Positions 38,115 through 55,795 of a DNA stretch of 64,000 nucleotides are shown piece by piece. The notes beneath the pieces were generated by a model. That model did no database searches. It had not been told where the DNA came from and saw nothing but the letters and a program-made list of their open reading frames with translations. Origin of the DNA: Streptomyces monomycini (GTDB lineage: Bacteria; Actinomycetota; Actinomycetes; Streptomycetales; Streptomycetaceae); NCBI RefSeq assembly GCF_022271435.1, contig NZ_JAFIQY010000008.1:186001-250000 (forward strand). The letters are read 5' to 3'. Within the stretch, counting starts at the first letter, position 1. Every line of letters starts with the position of its first letter. The position numbers and the translations under genes were made by a program.

Positions 38115-38768
38115 ATGACGCGGACGACCCGCATCCTGCTCACCGGATTCGAGCCCTTCGGCGGCGAGAGCTCCAACCCCTCCTGGGAGGCGGTGCGGGC
38201 CGCCGCCGCCGAGCCACCGGCCGGGCTGGAGATCACCGCCGTCGAACTGCCCTGCGTCTACGGGCGCTCGCGCACCGCCCTGCGCGAGGCCGTCGCGGCG
38301 CACGACCCCGACATCGTGCTCTGCGTCGGCCAGGCGGGCGGCCGGCCCGACCTGACGGTGGAGCGGGTCGCCGTCAACATCGACGACGCCCGCATCCCCG
38401 ACGTCGCGGGCGCCCAGCCCATCGACGAGCCGATCGTCCCCGGCGGCCCCGCGGCGTACTTCGCCGCGCTGCCGGTCAAGGCGTGCGTGGCCGCCGTACG
38501 GGAGGCGGGGGTGCCCGCCTCCGTCTCCAACACCGCGGGCACCTTCGTCTGCAACCACGTCTTCTACGACCTGATGCACCTGATCGCGACCGAGCGGCCC
38601 GCGCTGCGCGGCGGCTTCGTGCACGTGCCGTACGCTCCCCATCAGGTCGCCGGCCGGTCGCTGCCCTCACTCGCGGTGAGCGCCGTCGCCGAGGGGCTGC
38701 GTGTGATCGCCGCCACCGCAGCGCGTACAAATACGGACATCAAGGCCGTCGGAGGCGCCACGCACTGA
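38115..38768 (+). CDS. pcp: pyroglutamyl peptidase I
   Basis: A 217-residue peptidase (family C15, EC 3.4.19.3) that removes N-terminal pyroglutamate from peptides, releasing 5-oxoproline. The triad is Glu83 (TVERVAVN), Cys146 (GTFVCNHVFY) and His170 (GFVHVPYAPHQ), with the spacing known for the family. The N-terminus TGFEPFGGESSNPSWEA is typical. It lies 127 bases after DUF979 on the same strand and feeds the 5-oxoprolinases encoded nearby. Confidence 0.95.
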   Translation: MTRTTRILLTGFEPFGGESSNPSWEAVRAAAAEPPAGLEITAVELPCVYGRSRTALREAVAAHDPDIVLCVGQAGGRPDLTVERVAVNIDDARIPDVAGAQPIDEPIVPGGPAAYFAALPVKACVAAVREAGVPASVSNTAGTFVCNHVFYDLMHLIATERPALRGGFVHVPYAPHQVAGRSLPSLAVSAVAEGLRVIAATAARTNTDIKAVGGATH

Positions 38769-38823
38769 CCTCGGCCCCGTGCCGTTTCGTCCGTTGTCAG
38801 TGCGAGCGCCTACGCTGTGCGAC

Positions 38824-40365
38824 GTGACTTTTCCTGCCCCGGGGACCGCTGCGTCCCAGCTCAACGGCGTGGCCCGGTCCGAAGGACCCTCCCGGCCCGC
38901 GCCGGGCCCGGCCGCCGACGAGGGCCTGGCCCGCCGGCTGCGCGCCCTCGCGTGCACCGCGCCGCTGCACGACCTGGACGCGCGCAAGGCCAACCTCGCC
39001 GGTGAGTACGGGGTGTACGCGATGGCGGAGGTGGCGCTCGCCGCCATCGACCTGGTCACCCTCCACATGGACTTCGACACCGGCGCCGACCACGAGCAGA
39101 TAGTGGCCAGGCTGCTCCCGCGCATCGCCGCGCAGACCCCGCGCCGCCCCGCGGCCGAACACGAGCGCGTCGCCCGCTGGGTGCTGGAGAATCTGATCAA
39201 CGTCGGCAGCGTCGACCGCGGCTTCCGCGCCGTGTACGGCACGTTCGGCCCCGAGGGCGAGTACGTCCGCCGGGACTACGACTTCAAGCTCATCGAGGAG
39301 GTCCCGGGGCCGGGCGGCGGGGTCTACCTCCGGACGACCGACGAAGCCGTCAACGTCCTGGTCGGCGCCCTCGACACGGACGTGACGAGCGCCCAGATCG
39401 CCGCCGAGGTCAAGCTGGAGGTGCTCATCAGCCGCGGCCGGCTGGCGGACGCCCAGCTCGCCGCCGAGCAGGCCCGCTACCGCACCGTGCAGTACGCCGA
39501 GACGCTGCGCCGCACCCTGGATGCCACCCGCCGCAACGTCCGCGCGGTGGACTGGCTGCGCGCCGTCCCCGACATGATCGCCGAAGCCCTCGACCACGTC
39601 GCCGACCGCTACCGCCACGAGAACGCGATCCTCACCAACATCCGCAAGGCCCGCGACGAGACCGAGGACCAGGAGAACAAGCGGCGCGCCGCCGAGCTGG
39701 TCGACATCGTCAGGGACTGCATCCGCCGGCACACCCAGCTCCAGTCCCGGCTGCTGGAGGCGGGCCCGCTCTTCCGCGCCGAGCAGGACCGTCAGGCGTT
39801 CGCGCCGCCCGCCGGCCGCTCCGGCCTCGACCTGTACGGCCAGCTGGTCGCCCCGGTGCTGCCGCTCCCCGTCGAGCAGGCGATCCGGGTCACCGACGCC
39901 TTCTTCGCGCGCGGCACGGGCTTCCGTACGGGCACCTCCGTACGGCTCGGCGACCTGGTCGGCCTGCTGTTCCAGCCGCCCGTCGAGCGCGAGCACCTCG
40001 GCGCCGAGATGCCCGAGCCGGACCTGATCGCCACCCCGGACGACAGCCGCTTCTCCGAGGAACAGCTGGAAGCCGCCCAGGCCCTGCTCGACCTGCCCGC
40101 CGACGCGCCCCGCCGGCTGTCCGGACTGCTCGCCGAGGCCCGCCGCAGCGATCCGGACCTGCCGTACCTGGTCGCCCTGCTGGCGGTGCACGCGGCCAGC
40201 CCGCCGGTCGGCACCGCCTACCGCCAGGGTGAACAGCAGCTGCTCTTCGCCGTCGACGACGGCACCGTGCTGGAGGACGAGGAGTTCGGCGGCGCCGACC
40301 TCATCGTCGGCAAGGCCCTGCTGGACGCGGCGGGCATGGCCGCCGACCGCTCGGAGGTGGCGTGA
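38824..40365 (+). CDS. SMC-module subunit 1 (JetA/MukF-like candidate)
   Basis: A 513-residue soluble protein, mostly helical. The N-terminal part (about 30-170) may be a winged-helix region. A coiled-coil stretch follows (about 200-320; LADAQLAAEQARYRTVQYAETLRRTLDATRR is part of it). The C-terminal part has LVAPVLPLPVEQAIRVTDAF. It is first in a three-gene set ending in an SMC-like ATPase, the position held by the kleisin-like JetA/MukF. Sequence alone does not prove the family, so the role is inferred. GTG start is one choice; earlier in-frame codons exist. Confidence 0.6.
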   Translation: MTFPAPGTAASQLNGVARSEGPSRPAPGPAADEGLARRLRALACTAPLHDLDARKANLAGEYGVYAMAEVALAAIDLVTLHMDFDTGADHEQIVARLLPRIAAQTPRRPAAEHERVARWVLENLINVGSVDRGFRAVYGTFGPEGEYVRRDYDFKLIEEVPGPGGGVYLRTTDEAVNVLVGALDTDVTSAQIAAEVKLEVLISRGRLADAQLAAEQARYRTVQYAETLRRTLDATRRNVRAVDWLRAVPDMIAEALDHVADRYRHENAILTNIRKARDETEDQENKRRAAELVDIVRDCIRRHTQLQSRLLEAGPLFRAEQDRQAFAPPAGRSGLDLYGQLVAPVLPLPVEQAIRVTDAFFARGTGFRTGTSVRLGDLVGLLFQPPVEREHLGAEMPEPDLIATPDDSRFSEEQLEAAQALLDLPADAPRRLSGLLAEARRSDPDLPYLVALLAVHAASPPVGTAYRQGEQQLLFAVDDGTVLEDEEFGGADLIVGKALLDAAGMAADRSEVA

Positions 40366-40441
40366 TGCCGGCGGCCGGACAGGGCGCGCGCAGGACGCCG
40401 ACAGCACGGCGGCACAAGGAAGTTCGCATGGAGGTACGGGC

Positions 40442-41392
40442 GTGAGTGAGTACGGAACGGGCGTCGAGGACGGCGCCGAAGCCCCGGCGCAGGGGGACCC
40501 GGCCGCCGGGGCGGAGCACCCGGGATGGTCCGTGCCCGGCCCCGCCGCCGCGCCTTCGGGCCCCGCGCCCGTGACGCCCGCCGACGCCGCGGACGCCGCG
40601 CGCCTGGTCTCCTTCGGGCTCCAGCCCAAGCTGCTGCCCGCCCGGGACGCCGAGTACGGCGAACTGCTCCGCCGCTACCGTGACGAGCCCGCCTTCGCGC
40701 GTCTGGCCGATGCCGTCGCGACCGGCCTCGGCCTGGTCGTCCTGGAGGTCTCCCCGCGCGCCGGCATGGCCGTCACCGCCGACGAGGACTCCGTCTTCGC
40801 CGTACGCATGGGTGACTACGCCCGCCGCGCGTCCGCCGACTCCGCCGACCGCTTCCTGCACGGCCTCGCCCACCTCGCCGTGGCCGCCATGGCCTTCCCG
40901 CGCCCCGAGGACCTCGCCGACGACGGGTACATCGGCCGGATCACCGTCAACGGCGTGGACGCGTTCGTCCGGCAGGCGTGCCGCCGCCTGGAGGAGCGCG
41001 CCGAGGAACAGGGCGAGAACACCGACCCGGCCACCGACGCGCCCGGCCTCGAAGCCGCCTGGCGGACCTACGCGCGGCGCAGCGCCACCGGCGCCACCAA
41101 GGACGCGCGGCGGCTCGCCGGTTCGACCACCGGCATCATCGCCAAGGCCGTCGCCTTCCTCGTCGACTCCGGCTTCCTCCAGCGCACCGGCGACGACTCC
41201 GGCGGCGCCTACCGCACCACCGCCCGCTACCAGCTCCAGGTGCGTGACATGGCGGGCAGCGCCGCCATGGCCGAACTGCTGGAGCTGGGCGTCGTCCCCG
41301 TCGGCGACGGCAGCGCCAGCCTGCTGCCCGCCGAGGACACCGACGACCTCGACCTGGTCTCCGACGCGGGACTGCCCTTCCACTCCTCCTAG
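40442..41392 (+). CDS. SMC-module subunit 2 (JetB/MukE-like candidate)
   Basis: A 316-residue protein. The first 50 residues are Pro/Ala-rich and disordered. A compact core follows (about 55-300), with VEVSPRAGMAVTADED-like beta turns and SADRFLHGLAHLAVAAMAFP, then STTGIIAKAVAFLVDSGFLQRTG, which resembles a winged-helix domain as in KITE proteins. Start is GTG with GGAGG 7 bases upstream, a strong signal. It lies between subunit 1 and the SMC-like ATPase, all co-directional. Assignment as the MukE/JetB equivalent rests on position and shape only. Confidence 0.6.
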   Translation: MSEYGTGVEDGAEAPAQGDPAAGAEHPGWSVPGPAAAPSGPAPVTPADAADAARLVSFGLQPKLLPARDAEYGELLRRYRDEPAFARLADAVATGLGLVVLEVSPRAGMAVTADEDSVFAVRMGDYARRASADSADRFLHGLAHLAVAAMAFPRPEDLADDGYIGRITVNGVDAFVRQACRRLEERAEEQGENTDPATDAPGLEAAWRTYARRSATGATKDARRLAGSTTGIIAKAVAFLVDSGFLQRTGDDSGGAYRTTARYQLQVRDMAGSAAMAELLELGVVPVGDGSASLLPAEDTDDLDLVSDAGLPFHSS

Positions 41393-41482
41393 CCACCCGG
41401 CGCCGGGCACCACCCGGCCACCGGACACACCGACCGCAGGTCCACCGACCACCGACCGCCCACACAACGAGAGTCCGCCGCC

Positions 41483-47413
<5,931 letters not shown>

Positions 47414-47417
<4 letters not shown>

Positions 47418-48616
47418 CGGACGCCTCCTGGGGCGGACGGGGTGGACGGGACGGGCGAGGCCGCGGCCATGAACAGGCGTCCGGGCGCGAACAGCCCGAC
47501 GGGATGCGCGGTCCCGCCGGTCAGCGCGAGATCGGCGAGGATTTCGCCCACCACTGGTACGAACTTGAAGCCGTGCCCGGAGAAGCCGCAGGCCACGGTC
47601 ACGGCATCGGGGTGCGCCGGATGCCGCGCGAGGACGAAGTGCTCGTCGGGGGTGTTGGTGTACATGCAGGTGACGGACGTCAGATGGCGGCCGGGCAGGG
47701 ACGGCAGCAGCCGGGCCGCCTGTCCGGCCATGGCCCGTACCTCGTCCTCGTGCACGGTCCGGTCGACGGTCTCCGGCGTGCAGACGGCGCCCCGGCGGAA
47801 GAACGCCACCTTCGCGCCGCCTCCCGGCCCGTCGATGGCGGGGAAGCCGTAGATCTGGACGCCGCCGGTGTCCTCCCAGATGTAGACGGGGTGCCGCTCC
47901 GGGACGTACGGGCCGATGCCGCCGGCGGGCTCGAACCAGTGCATGATCTGGCGCTCGACGGTGAACGTCACCCCCAGGTCGGACAGCAGCGCGGGTGCCC
48001 ACGCTCCGGGGCAGATCACCAACTGCCCGGCGGTATAGGTCTCCTCGGGTGTGTGGACCCGCACGCCGCGGCCGCCGGGCAGCGCTTCCCAGCGGGTGAC
48101 CGGCTCCTGGAAGTGGAGGTCGGCGCCGCCCTGGGTGGCGAGCTGGAGCTGTGCGGCGACGGTGTTCTCCGGGCGCAGGAACCCGGCCCTGGCCTCGTAC
48201 AGGGCGATCTCGTCGGCGGCCGGGGTGAGCGTCGGGAAGCGGCGCCGGACCTCCCGCGCGTCGAGCATCTCGTGCGGCAGGTCCCAGGTACGGGCCGAGC
48301 GCAGCGACCCGGCGACGGTACGGCTCTCCGGCCGGCCGAGCATCACCCCGCCGCACAGCGTGGCGATCCGCCGCCCGGTGGAACGTTCCAGCTCCTCGTA
48401 CAGCTCGTAGGCGCGCAGCAGCAGCGGCACGTACGCCGGATCCTCGAAGTACGACTGGCGGGTGACGCGCGAACCGCCGTGGCTGGAGCCGTGGGGGTGC
48501 ACCGGGCCGAACTTCTCCAGCCCGAGCACACGGGCGCCGCGCGCTGCCAGGCGGTGGGCCGCGGCGCTGCCCATGCCGCCGAGGCCGAGAACGATGACGT
48601 CGTAGGTGGGGGACAA
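47414..48616 (-). CDS. monomeric sarcosine oxidase/N-methyltryptophan oxidase-like flavoprotein
   Basis: A 400-residue flavoprotein. The dinucleotide motif is [21 protein letters not shown]. Also present are [22 protein letters not shown] and the covalent-FAD region [13 protein letters not shown], where the Cys is the expected 8-alpha-S linkage site. [20 protein letters not shown] is typical of MSOX/SolA. It would oxidise sarcosine to glycine, formaldehyde and H2O2. TTG was chosen as start because GGGAGG lies 5 bases upstream; a GTG nine codons earlier has no such signal. Confidence 0.85.
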
Positions 48617-48685
48617 GCGGACCTCCCGGTTCGGCGGGGACACCCGACGGGCTGCGGGCTGCCAGGTACGGGCCCAGAGGGCGGA

Positions 48686-52236
<3,551 letters not shown>

Positions 52237-52431
52237 GACTCACTCCTAAACAGCGCCTGCGGGGCAGGGGCGGGTGCGTGGAGCTGGCACGGATGCCGTT
52301 ATGGGGGACTGCTGGGCGTACGGGGTCCACGGGACGCGGGCGGCCGCACGGATGTCGGGGGAACCGGAGGAGGCGCAGGGAACCGTGGAGACGGAGGAAC
52401 GCCCGGTGGAATCCCCTGTGTTGCCCATGAC

Positions 52432-52445
52432 GCGCAATGTTGCGC
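52432..52445. promoter_or_regulatory. palindromic element, candidate IclR operator upstream of mscR
   Basis: GCGCAATGTTGCGC is a 6-bp inverted repeat around TG. Its parts GCGCAATG and TGTTGCGC recur in the IclR-ferredoxin promoter at 53464-53477. The distance to mscR (196 bases) implies a long 5' leader or another function. Confidence 0.45.
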
Positions 52446-52490
52446 CATGAGAGACATGCTGGAAGTCCGTGGGCGATCCGTCAAGGGGCG

Positions 52491-52534
52491 AGAGCCTGTG
52501 GCACAGCCCCGGCCGGGGCTGTGCCACAGGCTCT
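52491..52534 (-). terminator. 22-bp perfect hairpin after IclR gene
   Basis: A 44-base perfect palindrome with no internal mismatch begins 17 bases downstream of the IclR stop on the minus strand. There is no T-tract. Because it is symmetrical it would also stop transcripts coming from the left. Confidence 0.8.
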
Positions 52535-52551
52535 GACCGGGTGGCCGCCGC

Positions 52552-53358
52552 TCAGCCCGCGAAACCCATCCGCCGGGACAGCTCGGCGGCCGCCTTCACC
52601 GCCTGCCCGGCCAGCTCCACGAGCAGCGGTTCCGCCATCCGGTACGCCGGCCCCGAGACGCCGATCGCGCCGATCACGGCACCGTCGTGGGCCCGTACCG
52701 GCGCAGCCACCGCGTTCAGCCCGATCTCCAGCTCCTCGCAGGAACAGGCGTACCCCTGCGCGGCCGCGGCGGTCAGCTGCTGCCGCAACGCGCCGGGCGC
52801 GGTCAGGGAGTTGGCGGTGAACCGGGCGAGCTTGCGCTCCAGCAGGCGCTCGCGCCGCTCCCGGGGCAGATGTGCCAGCAGCACCTTGCCGCTCGCGGTC
52901 GCGTGCAACGGCGTACGCCGGCCCAGCCAGTTGTACGCGGTGACCGCCGCGGCGCCGCGCGCCTGCATGATGTTGACCGCCGCGTCCCCGTCCAGCACGG
53001 CGATGTTCGCGGTCTCCCCGGTCTCGTCGGCGAGCGCCCGGCACACCGGCTGGCCCTCCTGTGAGATGTCCAGCCGGATGGCGGCGGCCCCGGCCAGCCG
53101 CAACACCCCCGCGCCCAGGTAGTACTTGCCGCGCTCGTGCTCCTGCTCCACGAGGCCGCGGTGCTCCAGGACGCCCAGGATGCGGAAGGCGGTGGACTTG
53201 TGCACCCCCAGCTCCTCGGCGATCTCGGTGACCCCGGCCTCGCCGAGCCGGGCCAGGATCTCCAGCACGCTCACCGCGCGGTCCACGGACTGGACGGAGC
53301 CGGCCGCACCCCGCTTCTCCTCGGACCGGTCACCGGCCGCATCGGTCGTCTTCGCCAT
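52552..53358 (-). CDS. IclR-family transcriptional regulator
   Basis: A 268-residue protein. The N-terminal winged HTH (about 22-85) has VQSVDRAVSVLEILARLGEAG and LGVHKSTAFRILGVLEHRGLV. The C-terminal IclR effector domain (about 95-265) has AYNWLGRRTPLHATASGKVLLAHLP and CEELEIGLNAVAAPVRAHDGAVIGAIGVSGP. It sits between the divergent ferredoxin and mscR arms of the methylated-amine cluster and most likely represses or activates both. ATG selected; an in-frame GTG five codons earlier is an alternative. Confidence 0.88.
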   Translation of the reverse strand: MAKTTDAAGDRSEEKRGAAGSVQSVDRAVSVLEILARLGEAGVTEIAEELGVHKSTAFRILGVLEHRGLVEQEHERGKYYLGAGVLRLAGAAAIRLDISQEGQPVCRALADETGETANIAVLDGDAAVNIMQARGAAAVTAYNWLGRRTPLHATASGKVLLAHLPRERRERLLERKLARFTANSLTAPGALRQQLTAAAAQGYACSCEELEIGLNAVAAPVRAHDGAVIGAIGVSGPAYRMAEPLLVELAGQAVKAAAELSRRMGFAG

Positions 53359-53463
53359 GGGGTCTGACGTCACCACCCGTCGGCCCCGGCGGGGCACGTC
53401 GAAAGGGGTCCGGCCAAGAAGCGTCGGCAGCCCCTTGACGGCACACTCCCCGGACTGGATTCT

Positions 53464-53477
53464 GTTGCGCAATGCGC
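53464..53477. promoter_or_regulatory. candidate IclR operator in IclR-ferredoxin promoter
   Basis: GTTGCGCAATGCGC contains the 8-base palindrome TTGCGCAA and shares GCGCAATG with the element upstream of mscR. It lies about 55 bases before the ferredoxin start and 106 bases from the divergent IclR start. Confidence 0.5.
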
Positions 53478-53531
53478 TACGCGATGCGTTATTCAGAACG
53501 CCATGATACCGATCAGCGCTGAGGGGGCCAG

Positions 53532-53876
53532 ATGATTCCCGTCTGCCGCACCGAGGACCTGCCCGAAGGCGGGGCCGTACGGATCGAGATCGACGCCACC
53601 ACACCCGCCATCGCCGTCTTCCGCAGCGAAGGCGCGCTCTACGCCCTCGACGACCGGTGCAGCCACCAGGACGCCTCCCTCTCCGAAGGCTGGGTGGAGG
53701 ACTGCCAGGTCGAATGCCCGCTGCACGCCGCGCTGTTCGACCTGCGCACCGGAAGGCCCAGCTGCCTCCCGGCCCGCCGCCCCGTCCGTACGCACGAGGT
53801 CACCGAGGCGGACGGCATGATCCATGTCCGGCCCGCCGCCCGGGAGCCGGCCGTACGGGAAGACGCCTACGCATGA
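53532..53876 (+). CDS. Rieske-type ferredoxin
   Basis: A 114-residue electron carrier. Rieske cluster ligands are C43, H45, C62 and H65 (CSHQDASL and CPLHAALF). The segment DDRCSHQDASLSEG is typical of Rieske ferredoxins that serve oxygenases. It would pass electrons from the next gene's reductase to the Rieske oxygenase at 46-47 kb. Its stop overlaps the reductase ATG by 4 bases. Confidence 0.92.
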   Translation: MIPVCRTEDLPEGGAVRIEIDATTPAIAVFRSEGALYALDDRCSHQDASLSEGWVEDCQVECPLHAALFDLRTGRPSCLPARRPVRTHEVTEADGMIHVRPAAREPAVREDAYA

Positions 53877-55099
53877 GGACCGTCACCGTCGTCGGCGCCT
53901 CACTGGCAGGACTGTACGCGGCGCGGGCCTTGCGCGCGGAAGGGTTCGACGGGCGGCTGGTGATCGTCGGTGCCGAGCACCACCGCCCGTACGACCGGCC
54001 GCCGCTGTCCAAGACGTTCCTCACCCGACGTCCGCCGGGTGCGCTGAGTTTGGCGGATCTGCGGCTGTCCGACCGGGAAGAGGAGGACGAACTCGCCGCC
54101 GAGTGGCACCTCGGCACCCGGGCCACCGCACTGGACACCGCGGGACGCTCGGTGACCCTCGACGACGGCCGCACGACCCGCACCCTGCGCACCGACGGCA
54201 TCGTCATCGCCACCGGGGCCGCCCCGCGCACCCTGCCGGGCCCGCCCCTCGCCGGAGTGCACGTACTGCGCACCTACGACGACGCCCGCGCGCTGCGTGC
54301 CGCCCTCCATGACGGAACACCGCGCGTGGTCGTCATCGGCGGCGGCTTCATCGGCGCCGAGGTGGCGTCCTCCTGTGCCGCACTCGGACTTCCGGTGACG
54401 GTCGTGGAGGCCGCGCCACTGCCGTTGGTGCCCCAGCTCGGCCCGGACCTGGCGCGGATCTGCGCGAACCTGCACGCGGATCACGGGGTACGGCTGCTGT
54501 GCGGTACGGGCGTCAAAGGACTGCGCGACGACGGGACGGGCCGGGTACGGGCGGTGGAGCTCGCCGACGGGCGGCTGCTGGACGCGGACCTCGTGATCGT
54601 CGGGATCGGGGTGCGCCCCGCCACCGGCTGGCTGACCGGTTCCGGGCTGCGCCTGGACGACGGGGTGGTGTGCGACGCGGGCGGCGTGACGTCCGTGCCG
54701 CAGGTCGTCGCCGCGGGCGACGTGGCCCGCTGCGCGGGCGCGCGCACCGAACACTGGACCAGCGCCACCGAACAGCCCGGCACCGCCGTGCGCAACCTGC
54801 TCGCCGGCACCACCGTCGCACGGCACACCGCGCTGCCCTACTTCTGGTCGGACCAGTACGGAACACGCGTCCAGCTGGCCGGCCGGCACGGGCCGCAGGA
54901 CACCGTACGCATCGTCGAGGGCGACCCCGGCGATCGCAGCTTCCTGGCCGTCTACGAGAGCGACGGGCGGATCACCGCCGCCCTCGCCGTCGACCGCCCC
55001 CGGCCGTTCATGCGGCTGCGCCGCCGACTCGTGGCGGACGCCGCCGCGCCTTGCGGGCCTCCCGTCGCGCCTGCCGCCGCTCCCGGCGCAGACTCCTAG
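53873..55099 (+). CDS. NAD(P)H ferredoxin reductase (FAD-dependent)
   Basis: A 408-residue reductase of the putidaredoxin/rhodocoxin reductase family. The FAD motif is VTVVGASLAGLYAARALRAEG, with the last conserved Gly of GxGxxG replaced by Ser in GASLAG. The NADH motif is VVVIGGGFIGAEVASSCAALG. It also has HRPYDRPPLSKTFL and VVAAGDVAR. It reduces the preceding Rieske ferredoxin. The last 30 residues overlap the convergent membrane-protein gene by 92 bases. Confidence 0.9.
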   Translation: MRTVTVVGASLAGLYAARALRAEGFDGRLVIVGAEHHRPYDRPPLSKTFLTRRPPGALSLADLRLSDREEEDELAAEWHLGTRATALDTAGRSVTLDDGRTTRTLRTDGIVIATGAAPRTLPGPPLAGVHVLRTYDDARALRAALHDGTPRVVVIGGGFIGAEVASSCAALGLPVTVVEAAPLPLVPQLGPDLARICANLHADHGVRLLCGTGVKGLRDDGTGRVRAVELADGRLLDADLVIVGIGVRPATGWLTGSGLRLDDGVVCDAGGVTSVPQVVAAGDVARCAGARTEHWTSATEQPGTAVRNLLAGTTVARHTALPYFWSDQYGTRVQLAGRHGPQDTVRIVEGDPGDRSFLAVYESDGRITAALAVDRPRPFMRLRRRLVADAAAPCGPPVAPAAAPGADS

Positions 55100-55415
55100 C
55101 CGTACTGCTCGGCTGCGAGCGCACCCCGTTGCGCTGCACCCAGACCTGGCGCGTCACCCAGACGTCCAGCACCGCCCAGGTCGCGACCACCGTGCTCGCG
55201 ACCGTGCAGAGCACGGCGGGGAACGCGAACCAGGCGCCCGCCATCGTGCAGAAGAACGCCACCATGGCCTGGACGAGGGTCAGCGCCGCGATGATGACCG
55301 CGCGCACCGCGGCCGTCCGCACCGGATCCGCCATCCGCGGCCTGGCCGCCGGCTCCTCCTGCCACAAGGCGCGCCTGCCGCCGCTCAGGCCGATGCCTCC
55401 GTCTTCGTGAACCAT
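55008..55415 (-). CDS. small two-TM membrane protein
   Basis: A 135-residue protein with two closely spaced membrane helices (about residues 37-57 and 61-81; VIIAALTLVQAMVAFFCTMAG and FPAVLCTVASTVVATWAVL). A strongly basic tail follows (RSLRRERRQARREARKARRR). The family is unknown, but similar proteins occur in other streptomycetes. ATG (MVHEDGG) chosen; a GTG four codons earlier is an alternative. It is divergent from cvnA and overlaps the ferredoxin reductase end. Confidence 0.65.
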   Translation of the reverse strand: MVHEDGGIGLSGGRRALWQEEPAARPRMADPVRTAAVRAVIIAALTLVQAMVAFFCTMAGAWFAFPAVLCTVASTVVATWAVLDVWVTRQVWVQRNGVRSQPSSTARSLRRERRQARREARKARRRPPRVGGAAA

Positions 55416-55795
55416 CTCCGGCGTCACTCTCCCCCTGCCCGCATGGACCCGCCTGCCCCGCCATCCGGGTCCCTGCCCGGCTTCACCCCGTCGCATGTCC
55501 CTGCCCGGACACACCATCGCCCACCATGGTCACGAACGGGACCGGCGGCCGGTTCCCGGCCGAGGTGATTTTCGGCCGACCGCCCCGGCGTACGGGCGGG
55601 TGCGGCAGAGGTGTTCGAGGCCACATGTGTGGGCGGGTTGTCCGGTAATCAGCCGACAACTGCGGACGATCCGCCCCTGACCTGCGGATCCGGTGCCCAG
55701 GCGGGGCTTCGGTCAGGTCCCTCGTCAGTAGTAGGCTCGCGCCGTTTGTTGACGGAACACCATCCCCGTGCGCCGGGGTCGACGTAGGGGAGGCC
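55416..55795. other. 380-bp promoter region before cvnA
   Basis: No gene is supported. It should hold the conservon promoter and that of the divergent membrane protein. A 6-bp inverted repeat GTTGTC-12-GACAAC lies at 55637-55660. Confidence 0.4.

Larger units (their letters stand above)
52237..52551. other. 315-bp region between mscR operon promoter and IclR gene
   Basis: It holds the promoter of the leftward mscR operon, a palindromic GCGCAATGTTGCGC element about 196 bases upstream of the mscR start, and the terminator of the IclR gene. No gene is seen. Confidence 0.55.
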
